A stretch of 29,822 bases of DNA from Chara braunii (GCA_003427395.1 BFEA01000737.1:38614-68435), one strand, 5' to 3'; shown: positions 10,466 through 20,251, counted from the first letter of the stretch. The notes: generated by a model from the sequence alone, not told the origin. A program made the numbers and translations.

Positions 10466-10495
10466 ATGGCAGATACCCTTGTAAGGGTATTCGCA
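10466..10495 (+). repeat. CAGATACCCTTGT hairpin repeat, copy 3
   Basis: ATACCCTT-GT-AAGGGTAT is a perfect 8-bp stem preceded by GGCAG as in copies 1-2. A related palindrome, ACCCTTATAAGGGT, is at 12965-12978. Confidence 0.6.
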
Positions 10496-10539
10496 CCGAC
10501 GACGTGGCACGAGTTTGTAAGGACAATTGGGAACATCCG

Positions 10540-10830
10540 GTGCTATGGGCGGTAGTGCGGGATCACCTGGGACAGGTTGGGAGCAGTGTGGGGCACGTTC
10601 GACACGTCAACGTTTTTTAGAATAATTTGACGCTTGCGGTTTTGACTATTGCCAAAAGTCATTGTTTTTTTTTTTTTAAGTTTGTGACGCGAGTGGTTCT
10701 CGTGGTTGAGATTATTCCGCGTGGTGGTCAATAGCGTGGGATCATCTGAAACCATTTAAGACCGCCTGAGACCAATTGAGACTGACTTGGGACATGTGAA
10801 TGTTTCTTGGGACGTGTGCAACTTGCCATC
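10540..10830 (+). repeat. Degenerate short tandem motifs
   Basis: Variants of GGGATCAYCTGRRAC and GAGAC(C/T)-type words recur (near 10559, 10738, 10762, 10774). No open frame of note. It looks like a decayed minisatellite. Confidence 0.4.
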
Positions 10831-12070
10831 TTCATACTTGGATTTACAGCGTGTTCGATGTGCGAGTTAGAGCTGGATTGAAGTCATTGGTTGACCTGAG
10901 ACTTACATTGAAATCGTGATTTCTTTTCAGAAGCTCTTATTGTATGTGCTTGAATTTATTGAGTGAGCTGGGGTGCTTCAACGCTACTTCACTCAAAGTC
11001 AGTTGAAAACTTGGATTCCCCCTGACACCTGTGTGCACCCACACCTTGCTTGACTCTTTGTTTGGAGTGTTCAAAAAGAAAAGGTAGAGCGGGGTCATGT
11101 GAGTCGTGCATGTATAAAATATGGGATTTGACTTGGGTATGAGCCTCTGTTGGACTTTTCTAGACTAGTATTTTGCATGATGTGCAGGTAGGTAATAGGG
11201 TGCTCTTAAAAGAGAGATCAATTGTGTTTATTGGGCTAATGAAAATGATTAGCTTTCATTTTACCTTTCGCCTGCCTGCATGCCAGATGAACTTGTGTTT
11301 TGAAAAAGGTAAATTCAACGGACGTCGTAAAAAACACTCGTGATTAAAAAAAAAAACAAAGCCAATTGGACTCTGCTCCCCAAGGTGATCCATTCTTTCC
11401 CGAATGATTCAACTCTGTCTGTACCATTCTAAATGTCTCTGCCTCCCAATACTTTGTTTCGTCTAAGCTACTTTTGTGAGAGAGAAAGTGATAAACGATT
11501 TCACTTGAAGTATAAGAGTTCCCCTCATTTTAAGAAGCATCTCAGGCGACGGTCCGTTTCTTTATGAGTCAATCCCGCTATTGACCCAGAGTGAACCGTT
11601 TCTATAGGGGACTACTTTGTCGGTTCGGTGAAGACGATCCGACTTTTGAAATTTGAGTCTTGTGCTCTGGCGAGGAAGAGGAGTACCTCATGCCACTTCC
11701 TGGAGGGTTGGACACGCGACGACTAAAGAGGGGATGTCGGTTCTCCCCTAATCACGAACAAAAAAAATATGACTTAGCAACCCTACAAGTGAGTGCTTTA
11801 GATGCCACTGCCGGATGAAAGACTAACACTGAAAGAAGCCCAACCAGATAAAAAACTAGATTACAGTGGACGCTCGTAAGCGCCACTCTTGTAGATGAGG
11901 CTCACTTGGTAAGAGTTGCGGACTTGGGGTAAAAATTGAGGTGACAACACTCATACCGACCGTGACAATGCTTTGAGGGTCATTATAATGCAGATGAGTA
12001 CTCCATCATTCAAGATATATAATGAGTAATTATTGCATAGGAAGACAAACAACCAATAAAACCCCTACAA
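10831..12070. other. No recognisable gene or element
   Basis: Frames are short and AT content is moderate. Short stems are visible near 11565-11585 and at 11610, but no family could be named. Confidence 0.4.
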
Positions 12071-12169
12071 TCTTCACCCGAATAAAACGTACTGTCATTG
12101 TAGCTGTACTTGGGGCAACTTTGAGTCTAGATACTGTGATAATGACCGTACGTTGTATTCGGGTGAAGA
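12071..12169. repeat. Small foldback: 29-bp arms, 41-nt loop
   Basis: The arm TCTTCACCCGAATAAAACG, continuing to 12099, is the reverse complement of 12141-12169 at 27 of 29 positions. The loop is 12100-12140. The size and near-perfect arms suit a MITE-like or snap-back transcript source. No terminal duplication is evident. Confidence 0.75.
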
Positions 12170-12587
12170 AGGTAGTGGACCCTCACCTTGGGCAACCTAT
12201 ATGGGATGCCGAAAAATAGTCAAACCGAGGGTCTGAACTGAGGACTTGAAGTCAAATGTCTAGTTGAATTGCATGCCAATAGTGAAATTTATTTGCAAAT
12301 GTCATTTATTTCAGGATTTGGAAGATGTGTCAATGAGTCAACCCATACATCAACATCAGATTCCGACGTTATCTGTTCGTGGATGACCTTCGCTCGTAAG
12401 AAGTGAAAGTTAGGTCTTTTTGGTAACGTTGGGGTGAAAAAAATTGACTTTGGCAAACCATCTCATTAAGTCAGGAACCCAATTTTGGTCGGCTCTCATG
12501 TTGGCCTACGGTTCTCCCAAACACGGTCTGCACTGATCTCGTACAAATAAGTTTCATACGTATTAGTTCTTTTCATTGCTTGTTTTG

Positions 12588-12895
12588 GGTCAATAGCTCG
12601 GTAGGTATATGCCCCCAAAGGTGGTGACAGTCTCTTAGGGAAGGTAAGTCATGCCTCACGATAACCTATCCTGTCGTACGGGACCGCGAGAGGTATGGCT
12701 GGCGCACCCGACTAGAGCGGCGAGGTGACAGCACGACCGCATTCGCCTCGGCCACTCGAGAGATGACTTACATGTTTGTCACGGGCCCAAGTTGACTCCA
12801 ATTTTCTTTACTCCTGCGTGACGTGGCCATGAGGGCTCTCGCCTTTAGCTAAAAGGCGGGAGCCGATGCGCTCGACAACGCCCGACAACGCCCGA
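12588..12895 (+). repeat. Dispersed repeat family, copy 2, with variable terminal hairpin
   Basis: It is homologous to 8362-8592 through the blocks listed there, with about 80 bp extra in the middle. Where copy 1 has a 6-bp stem, this copy has a 13-bp stem (12834-12846 with 12852-12864, one T-G pair) of different sequence, again immediately before GATGCGCTCGACA. Confidence 0.75.
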
Positions 12896-13867
12896 TGGTA
12901 GTCACCGGCCGTACGTGCATGCAGCTTCAGGACACTCCGACAATATGCACAAATGCGAACAAACACCCTTATAAGGGTAAGGTATTTGTTCTGATAGTGC
13001 TGCTGCCACATTAGCATCGCATGCACCTCTGCAGTGCACAGGTGCTGGCATTCCTGCCAGCGGTCAGGTCCCATTTGCCTGGATTCTTTTTTTACCATGC
13101 ATTACCAGGACCAACGGCTAGAGATGCAGAATGCAAAGAAGTGAAACCTTCAGCCACGCTCACAGTACCTACCCCGCAAGCAACACAAACCTTCAAATAA
13201 TTTTGGTATCGTGGGGTCACATGGCACCACCTAACGCACCCAACCTACGAACGCTGCGGAAAACTGGAGAAAGGACTGGTCATCATCCAATCATGACTTT
13301 TGCCATTCTCACGGCGCGCGATTTTTGCCCCGCCCCTGGATTGCCGAACCGCAACCCGGAGCATGGTCCCATTAGCAAAGAGGGTTGGAGAAATACCCTG
13401 AATCTGGACGTGTTTTAATCAGAGATGCGGAAAAGCACTTCAATCTCGACACCCTGCACCTTTCCACCAACAAGTCCAGATTCAGGCGTCCCATCCAATC
13501 CTCTTTGATGGTAGGACCTCGCCCCCGGGAAGGGCCTATGGGCGCCACCAGCCTTTTCGGTTCAGTAGGCCAATCCTTCCCGCGTCCCCGGGATAACCGG
13601 CGTCTGCGCGAGGGAGCTGGGCGGGGTGCATGCAGCACGGAGATGGAGTTAGGAAACAGATTACACTGAGGAAGGAAGGAATGAGTGAGGTTGCGAATCG
13701 TGAGTGAATAGTCAACAAGTCGCGAGCGATCGAAGATGGAAGCAAGGCAGAGCGACAGATAAGGGCGGCGAATGAGGTGGGAAGTAGTGGAAGGTGGTTC
13801 GGGTGCAGAGACGGAAAAGAGGCGGAAGAAGCTGTCAGCAATTAAGGAGGCCGACGAGGGGAATGCT
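12896..13867. other. No supported gene; GC-rich after about 13300
   Basis: The minus-strand frame at 13372-13974 (200 codons) is leucine/serine/proline-rich, has no domain, overlaps a plus-strand frame and is partly produced by the tandem motif at 13868. I do not call it a gene. Confidence 0.45.
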
Positions 13868-14000
13868 TCAAGAGGGTGACAGGTTAGCATGAGGATCAGT
13901 CGAGAAGTTGATAAGTATGCGTCGAGAGGCTGGCAGGTCAGCAGGAGCGCGTCAGGAGGTTGACAGGTCAGCAAGAGACATCAGCTGGAGATAGACAGGC
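13868..14000 (+). repeat. Degenerate minisatellite
   Basis: The motif GAGG-TTGACAGGTCAGCA recurs with changes at about 13874, 13928 and 13955, and AGACAGGCTAG follows at about 13994. Unit spacing is irregular. Confidence 0.5.
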
Positions 14001-14248
14001 TAGAGTACGAGCGAGGAATGTAACAAGGTAGACGAGTCGTAAATGAGGAGGTTCGAATCTGACAGATCAGCGGCAGACAGGTCCACAGGAGGGAGACAAG
14101 TGCAGCATCGGGATAGTTCTGAAGAGCACGAGGGCAAATCTAGAGGCAGCAATCGATTTGAGAAATTTGGGCGGGGGTTTCATCCGAGGGTGTGCGACGA
14201 CGATCGAGCAAGCGGCGAACGAGCGAGTTGGCGGAAGAGCGAGAGCCC

Positions 14249-14380
14249 ATGGGTTCGAACCAGCTGTCGTTATCGCAAATGGCAGACCTTGTAGCGGAGG
14301 ATCTGTCGCCCGAGATCCTTGTGTCGCACCTAATCCCAGAATCGCCGGACTCTCGGCGAAGCAGTCGAGCATGCTGCGAG
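14249..14380 (+). CDS. Possible first coding exon, 44 codons, gene truncated by assembly gap
   Basis: An ATG in good context (GCCCATGG) opens a frame of exactly 44 codons. It reads MGSNQLSLSQMADL and continues acidic and serine-rich to RRSSRACCE. It then meets GAG|GTCAGT, a strong match to a eukaryotic 5' splice site, in phase 0. The upstream 600 bp are GC- and purine-rich, as a promoter and 5' UTR might be. No homologue is recognised, no downstream exon can be seen, and the continuation would fall in or beyond the 737-N gap. The reading frame itself stays open a further 36 bp past the donor. A chance ORF is a real alternative. Confidence 0.28.
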
Positions 14381-14625
14381 GTCAGTTTGCCATTCTCCAG
14401 GGTGTACTCACTTTAGGACTCGTTTCGATTGAATCTGCTCGTAGCTGCGGTCAGATACATGCAGGACAGTCGTGGTGTGAATGTGCCGCCAACCGTGCGG
14501 TATGCCGTCGCGCGGCTTTTTTCTGGGCCCCTTTCTTATTCTTTTCCATCCTTTTCTTGCACCGCTCCCCCCCACCTCCCTCCTCCCCCGGCGGGTCTTT
14601 TTCAACCTTGTCTGCCTCCCTCGTT

Positions 14626-15362
14626 NNNNNNNNNNNNNNNNNNNNNNNNNNNNNNNNNNNNNNNNNNNNNNNNNNNNNNNNNNNNNNNNNNNNNNNNNNN
14701 NNNNNNNNNNNNNNNNNNNNNNNNNNNNNNNNNNNNNNNNNNNNNNNNNNNNNNNNNNNNNNNNNNNNNNNNNNNNNNNNNNNNNNNNNNNNNNNNNNNN
14801 NNNNNNNNNNNNNNNNNNNNNNNNNNNNNNNNNNNNNNNNNNNNNNNNNNNNNNNNNNNNNNNNNNNNNNNNNNNNNNNNNNNNNNNNNNNNNNNNNNNN
14901 NNNNNNNNNNNNNNNNNNNNNNNNNNNNNNNNNNNNNNNNNNNNNNNNNNNNNNNNNNNNNNNNNNNNNNNNNNNNNNNNNNNNNNNNNNNNNNNNNNNN
15001 NNNNNNNNNNNNNNNNNNNNNNNNNNNNNNNNNNNNNNNNNNNNNNNNNNNNNNNNNNNNNNNNNNNNNNNNNNNNNNNNNNNNNNNNNNNNNNNNNNNN
15101 NNNNNNNNNNNNNNNNNNNNNNNNNNNNNNNNNNNNNNNNNNNNNNNNNNNNNNNNNNNNNNNNNNNNNNNNNNNNNNNNNNNNNNNNNNNNNNNNNNNN
15201 NNNNNNNNNNNNNNNNNNNNNNNNNNNNNNNNNNNNNNNNNNNNNNNNNNNNNNNNNNNNNNNNNNNNNNNNNNNNNNNNNNNNNNNNNNNNNNNNNNNN
15301 NNNNNNNNNNNNNNNNNNNNNNNNNNNNNNNNNNNNNNNNNNNNNNNNNNNNNNNNNNNNNN
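14626..15362. other. Assembly gap, 737 Ns
   Basis: This is a run of N. The right edge is a (GA)n microsatellite and the left edge a C-rich tract, both typical causes of assembly breaks. Long frames spanning the Ns are artefacts. Confidence 0.99.
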
Positions 15363-15373
15363 AGAGAGAGAGA

Positions 15374-15434
<61 letters not shown>
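15363..15434 (+). repeat. (AG)n microsatellite
   Basis: About 36 AG units with one GGG interruption abut the gap. The true length is unknown. Confidence 0.97.
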
Positions 15435-15435
<1 letters not shown>

Positions 15436-15847
15436 AGAATTTCAGATAAATCTGATGAAATGTCCTCCGAAGAAAAGGAGGGAAAAATTGCGAAACGAAA
15501 CGGAGGCAATGGAACTTTCTCCCGGGCTCTTCACACTTCTTCCTCCTCTTCCTCGTCCCCTGCACTCCTGGTACTCCATTTGATCTCCCGTCCTCCTCAC
15601 CCTCCTCCTCCCTTGAGTGTTATAAGGGCTTTCCAAATTCCAATTTTATTCTATCATTTTCTTTTTGTCTGTCCGATCAAGTACCTGTCGGTTAATCCGG
15701 CATCAGTATAGTGTAAACAATGAAAACACGAGTTTAAACAGGAATGCGTATCGGGAACGGCATTCTCAATTTGGGCAATTTGTTCTTAGCGTGTCTCAGC
15801 GTAGTTATGTCCATAGTTAGTCGAAAATGTCCTTAGTTAGTGACCAA

Positions 15848-16020
15848 CGAGCCTAGCTCAGTCGGTACACCAATGAACTGTTGAAATACAGACCTGAGTT
15901 CGAACCCAGATGGAACTAGACGACTGAAATTCAGTGAGTCTGAAATACCCCGGGCAGGTCAGTTCGACGATGATATCTCAATGCCGTTGCCCTCCCCCCC
16001 CCGCTCCCCCCTCCCCCTCC
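15848..16020 (+). mobile_element. tRNA-derived SINE, copy 3
   Basis: This is the best-preserved copy. A box TAGCTCAGTCGG is at 15854-15865 and B box GAGTTCGAACCC at 15896-15907. It is followed by a tail (CTGAAATACCCCGGGCAGG, then ATGATATCTCAATGCCGTTGCCC) shared with copy 2. It ends in a C-rich and then A-rich tract (15995-16050). Box spacing is close to tRNA, but the acceptor and anticodon arms do not pair. Confidence 0.78.
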
Positions 16021-16271
16021 CCCTCACACAAAGACAAAAAAAAGAAAAGAAGAAACTGAAGAGATGCCTTCAAGTTGAAGTGGAGAGAGAATCCCCGGCC
16101 CTTAACTTACGAAAAAAATGTCCTTAGTGTGAGTATACCGTCACAATCGAGAAAGGAAGGAAGATTGACGAGAACCAAATACGGATACGACACGTGTCTC
16201 GGATCTAGGGGTGTTTATTCGGAGAGTTCAAGATTGTTTTGGCTGTTGCCCTTATTGCATGATATCAACTC

Positions 16272-16294
16272 TGTGTGTGTGTGTGTGTGTGTGT
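16272..16294 (+). repeat. (TG)n microsatellite
   Basis: Twelve TG units, followed by a short GA run. Confidence 0.95.
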
Positions 16295-16642
16295 AGAGAG
16301 AGTGAAGCTAGGTGCGCTTGAATGATCCTTTCAAGGACAATGATAAATTGTTTATCGATCTTTCCTTGTAAATTTGCTGTGATTCGCTATAAATTCCCTG
16401 TACATTGCTCTCTTGATAGATTGATTGTAAGCGCCTGATTAACCGATTTGATGGTAGATGGTGGTAATCGCTAATGGATGCTTCTAAGTCTTCCGTAAAT
16501 TGTTCTGATCGCTGGACGATCGCGGCCACCTGATTGACCCAACACCTTCTGACGTGGAGGGCAAGTCATTAATCGATCCGTACGTAAGTTTCTCGCTAAT
16601 TTTCCATTTATTGCTTGGTCACAGATGAATTGCCGTCGTGAT

Positions 16643-16765
16643 TCATTGATTGATTGATCGATGGATGGATTGATTGATGGATTGATTGATGATTGATTGG
16701 TGATTGATTGATTGATGGATTGATTGATTGGTGGATTGATTGATGGATTGGTCGATGGATTGATT
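16643..16765 (+). repeat. (TGAT)n / TGGAT microsatellite
   Basis: TTGA, TTGATGGA and TTGGTGGA words recur. They generate a spurious minus-strand Ser-Ile-Asn-Pro repeat frame. Confidence 0.95.
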
Positions 16766-16796
16766 CTGTAACGTGGAATGTGCACTTTGTTGATGG

Positions 16797-17332
16797 ATTG
16801 ATCTCTTTAGGATTCCTTAATGATAACCGAACCTGCCTTGATGTCGATCAGTGCGAATTTTCCATCCAGTGATATGATGTTGTAACATTTGAATAAAATA
16901 CGATCACGAACTCTCGGGTGGTTGATCCGGCATTAATGAGAAAGGGGAATAAACTCTCTTAATCGATTCCGGTGAAATGTCACACCCATATATTTATATA
17001 TGTATATATCTATGTGACGATATGTATACAGTGTGACAATATATATATACTGTAATATAAACATCGTCAAACAGTTGATAAACAGATCACCATGGGTTGA
17101 AAGGCTATTCACCCGGGGAAATGAAGGTTAAAAAAGGGCTCGGCTGTACTGTTCACCGGAATCTATTAAGAGAGTGTATTCCCCTTTCTCATTAATGCCG
17201 GATCAACCACCCGAGAGTTCGTGATCGTATTTTTTTTACGATGTTGTAACATAATATCACTGGATGGAAAATTCGCACTGATCGACATCAAGGCAGGTTC
17301 GGTTATCATTAAGGAATCGTAAAGAGATCAAT
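16797..17332. mobile_element. Foldback element, 180-bp arms
   Basis: 16797-16976 is repeated in reverse complement at 17152-17332 with only scattered mismatches. Landmarks are CTTAATGATAACCGAACCTG / CAGGTTCGGTTATCATTAAG and CATTAATGAGAAAGGGGAAT / ATTCCCCTTTCTCATTAATG. The right arm has an extra T run at 17230. The 175-bp centre is rich in TATA words. Weaker pairing extends outward (TGTGCA near 16778 and 17347). No transposase and no clear target duplication. The right arm abuts the RING remnant. Confidence 0.85.
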
Positions 17333-17338
17333 CAAGCG

Positions 17339-17640
17339 ACGAATTGCACATGTCCAACATTTCCTCATTGTACACATCCATATCACCCAGATATTCGTTG
17401 TCCCTTCTGTGCGCAAGGACGCTATGAGGACTGCATGATGCCGCACTGTGATGAACGTCCTGCTGTTTTTTTTTTTTGACATGTGGACAGCATGTCCTTT
17501 GTCAGGATCGTTTTGATGGGATATGGTTCGTGCTAGGTAGCCGTCCTGCTGAATGCTGTGCTGGCGCAGCTCTTCCTGATGGGTATCCTTTGGGAACATC
17601 CACGTCCTTCTCAGCGTGCCTGTCCTATCTGCTGGGGTGG
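17339..17640 (+). pseudogene. RING-type zinc-finger pseudogene, copy near foldback
   Basis: One frame (from 17339) reads a cysteine/histidine-rich stretch with NCTCPTFPHC, then CPFC (17399-17410) and EDCMMPHCDERP. A T12 run (17466-17477) then shifts the frame. The next frame gives TCGQHVLCQDRFDGIW, the C-x2-H-x2-C core of a RING finger. A further shift is needed to reach RACPICWGG (17618-17641), the closing cysteine pair. RING domains bind two zinc ions and usually recruit E2 enzymes for ubiquitin transfer. That role is known for the family and not shown here. Two frame breaks make this a relic. It resembles the RING remnants at 26610-26987. Confidence 0.6.
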
Positions 17641-17660
17641 GGTGGGGGGTCCTCTTCCTG

Positions 17661-18529
17661 ACTGGTCAATAGAATCAAGCAGGTCAGGAGCAACACTAAT
17701 TGTAGGACAGATAAAGCTTTCGACACTTTCAACAGATACAGAGTTGAAGAAAGAATAGTGGTAAACAGTGGCCAACTGCCTTTCGTACACGCATCAAAAG
17801 CTCTTCGTTACAACTCCGCGCATACTCATGTCAGCTAACGCGCACATTCCCCGACGCGTTTCGATCGGTTGCGCTCCGATCTTCCTCAGGGGGCTTTCCA
17901 CACACCCTCGCCTTGCGGCCCACCGATCACACCTCCCTTCCTTCTGAGCAATGAGGGCCGATCAGGCCTTGCCCTCCTGTATACTGAAAGCCAAGTGGGA
18001 CGCTTCGTCAGCACGGGACTTCCGCCCCTAACGGGCACTTCCACGAGCTACTACTGGTACGGCTAGACTGCCACCTATACGTTGCGCCGAACGCTATAGT
18101 GTCCGTTACGTGTCTGAATTGTCGGCGCGACGACAGGGCCTGCAAGCTAGCTTTCCCCGCATGTTCACGTGTCGGGGTACCGTGTAGTGACTAACGTTCC
18201 TTCCAACGATCAAGTACCTCCTTCAATCTCCATTTCGCTTATCAACGTGCTCTCATTGGCCTACTCTTCTCTCCGTTCTAATTACCATTGGTCTAATCCG
18301 TGAGAAAACGAAAAGAAAAAAAGAAAGAAAAAAAGAGAAAAAGAACAAGTTGCTGAAGAAAAGGAAAAAGAAAACAAAAAAAATAAAATAAAAATGTTGA
18401 ACTTTGTTGTGACAGTGGCAATTGGTTTTTATCTGTGGGATGTGTCATTTGCTTTGTTTGACTGACAGGCCTTCCTCTTCCCTTGTCCTTTCTTTCTTTG
18501 ACTGGATCCCTTTCTCTTTCTCTTGCCTC
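17661..18529. other. No recognisable gene
   Basis: Contains GC-rich DNA to about 18300, then an A/AG-rich low-complexity tract (18303-18394). No domain or RNA is identified. Confidence 0.4.
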
Positions 18530-18606
18530 TGTGACACACGGGGATGGGGGCAGCCAGCGCTCAACCTGTCATCCACGTGGCTGGCCTTGTACGTAAGAGG
18601 TGATGA
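18530..18606 (+). repeat. Tail repeat of the RING unit, copy C
   Basis: GTGACACACGGGGATG, then GGGGCAGCCAGCGCTCAAC and GGCCTTGTACGTAAGAGG align with 27232-27308 and, in part, with 29515-29572. It therefore marks a third copy of the same repeated unit, placed between the RING remnant at 17.4 kb and the hammerhead cluster at 18.75 kb. Confidence 0.65.
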
Positions 18607-18764
18607 ACAGGCGGAGCTTTCCTTCCTTACTTCTTTCCTTTTTTTGTTTTGTCTTTTTCCGCCTTTGCGCTCCGATTCACAGTGTGACAATATATATCGT
18701 CAAACAGAGCTGCCCGGTAAACCGTAGGCAGAGAGGGAGAAGAGGACAACAAACGAAGGGCTGT

Positions 18765-18809
18765 GACAAACTGTTTCATCGGAGTTTCACCTCCCTACTC
18801 ATCAGGAGG
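18765..18809 (-). ncRNA. Hammerhead ribozyme A, degenerate stem II
   Basis: On the minus strand CTGATGA (18805-18799) and GAAAC (18777-18773) are kept, as is the GTC cleavage triplet (18767-18765). The stem II region is altered to GTAGGGAGG...CTCCGAT, with four bases extra compared with copy B. The usual 5-bp stem cannot form, although GGAG/CTCC might. It lies 80 bp from copy B in tandem. It is probably weak or inactive. Confidence 0.65.
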
Positions 18810-18844
18810 AGGCTGAACCCTGAGGACAACAAACGAGGGGCTGT

Positions 18845-18885
18845 GACAAACTGTTTCGTCGGAGTTTCACCGACTCATCAGGAGC
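18845..18885 (-). ncRNA. Hammerhead ribozyme B
   Basis: The minus strand reads CTGATGA (18881-18875), stem II GTCGG/CCGAC closed by a 7-nt loop TGAAACT, then GAAA. A short stem III follows (ACA / TGT around GTT) ending in GTC, so self-cleavage is expected after the C at 18845. Stem I can form from GGCT / AGCC after a small internal loop next to the core. All invariant core bases are present. The very short stem III is typical of hammerheads in eukaryotic retroelements and satellites, which work better as dimers. Confidence 0.85.
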
Positions 18886-18894
18886 CTGAACCCT

Positions 18895-18938
18895 CTCCTG
18901 ATGAGTCGGTGATACTCCGACGAAACAGTTTGTCACAG
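18895..18938 (+). ncRNA. Hammerhead ribozyme C
   Basis: CTGATGA is at 18898-18904 and stem II is GTCGG (18905-18909) with CCGAC (18917-18921) around TGATACT. GAAA is at 18922-18925, stem III is ACA-GTT-TGT and the cleavage C is 18934. The core is intact. Stem I is poor because the sequence just upstream is the palindrome loop (CCTGAACCCT). It is the mirror copy of B. Confidence 0.8.
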
Positions 18939-19079
18939 CCCCTCGTTCGTTGTCCTTTTCCCCGTCTTTGCCTACGGTTTTACGGGGCTCGCATTGTAGT
19001 GAATCTCACGAGACGATTGTTGCCGCGTATGCGAGCATGGAAATGGAAAGGAAGCACACAAATACGCCATCGATATGAT

Positions 19080-19560
19080 GTCATGATGAATCGGTGAATC
19101 GATGATGATGATGATGGTTTTGATGATAATTGATTGATTGATGATAAAGTGTTAAATCGATCATTAATGTATGAGAAGGGCTGATGGTTAATTGCATCAG
19201 GATCTTTCTGATGATGAATCGATGGTAAGGAATCCTTGCTATGGTGACATGATCAACCGATGAACTTAAAAGGTCGGTGAACGGTGATCCACGATCGATG
19301 ATGATGTTGATAATGATGATTGTATGACGACGGCTGTTGTCATGAAAGAAAAGACGAAGTTACCACATGTTGTCGATTTCGGATTCTTCTTCCTAGGAAC
19401 CCAAATATCGCGTGGGCGCAGAAGGTACGCCCTAGCACACGGCTCTCCATCAGTTTAGCAAGGCTGACTGACTGTTTCCCTTCCAGTTTCATGTATACTA
19501 TGGATGATTAAATGATGATAACGGTGGTTGTCATGATGATGATGATGATGATCGTGACGG

Positions 19561-19600
<40 letters not shown>

Positions 19601-19640
19601 CACGGTTGTTATGATGATGATGATGATATTATGACGGCTG
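19080..19640 (+). repeat. (GAT)n / (TGA)n low-complexity region
   Basis: ATGATG runs are densest at 19099-19113, 19536-19550 and 19561-19628, with degenerate GAT/TGAT words between. No gene is seen. Confidence 0.9.
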
Positions 19641-19989
19641 GTATCATGATGCTTATATTACGCTGACGGTGATAACGACAAGAATGGTGATGGCGATTAG
19701 CAGGAATGGCGCTGGCGTGGAGTTGTGAATGTTGGAGGGGAAAAAAAACTAATTTTCAACTGTACGGTCGCCATTTTTTGATTTTTTAGGGCGATCCATT
19801 TTTGAGAATGCGGCGCAGTAAGATTTACTTAGATGGACATTCGTTTTTCCGGAAAAAAATGGGAAAGGATGGGATCTATGCACAGTTGATTAGCATGATC
19901 TCTGCTCATTTTTTGTGGACAACATGCGCACATCGAAAGAAGTTATGTCGAGCAGATTGCTGTTTTTTGCGAGACCACAACGACCACCA
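19641..19989. other. No recognisable gene
   Basis: Contains A- and T-runs and an 87-codon frame (19802-20065) that runs into the downstream direct repeat. No motif. Confidence 0.4.
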
Positions 19990-20251
19990 GGAATATGGTG
20001 TGGTCTCGCTTGCCTGGATTGTTACCGGTTTGTTCTATTTTCTAGATCGTAGATTACGAAGATAGACGCCCGCAAAACACAGAATCACGTAACGAGGATC
20101 GACGGATTATGAGGATCAACGACCACAAACACAGAATCAAGGGTAGACGGCTGCGAGGACAACCAGGGATATGATGTGGTCTCGCTTGCGTGGATTGTTA
20201 CCGGTTTGTTCTATTTTCTAGATCGTAGATTAGGAAGATCGACGGCCACAA
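19990..20251 (+). repeat. Direct repeat, 176-bp spacing
   Basis: About 85 bp from GGAATATGGTGTGGTCTCGC is repeated from about 20166 with few changes, through GGATTGTTACCGGTTTGTTC and CTAGATCGTAGATTA. Each copy is followed by minisatellite units. Confidence 0.9.

Larger units (their letters stand above)
18711..18988. repeat. Inverted repeat carrying hammerhead ribozymes
   Basis: Outer arms pair CCGTAGGCA (18722) with TGCCTACGG (18969). The inner arms 18823-18884 and 18895-18956 are near-perfect reverse complements (62 bp each) around a 10-base loop. On the left there is also a direct 80-bp duplication (AGGACAAC at 18743 and 18823). The order is therefore minus, minus, plus. Confidence 0.85.

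Noticed and set aside
13372-13974. 200-codon minus-strand ORF
   Set aside because: Low-complexity composition, partly made of a short tandem repeat, with an overlapping frame on the other strand and no domain.
14158-15711. Long open frames (up to 517 codons) on both strands
   Set aside because: They span the 737-N gap and the (AG)n repeat. Absence of stops in Ns and microsatellite is meaningless.
18422-19097. ORFs of 101 and 165 codons on the plus strand
   Set aside because: They run through CT-rich DNA and the hammerhead inverted repeats and carry no motif.
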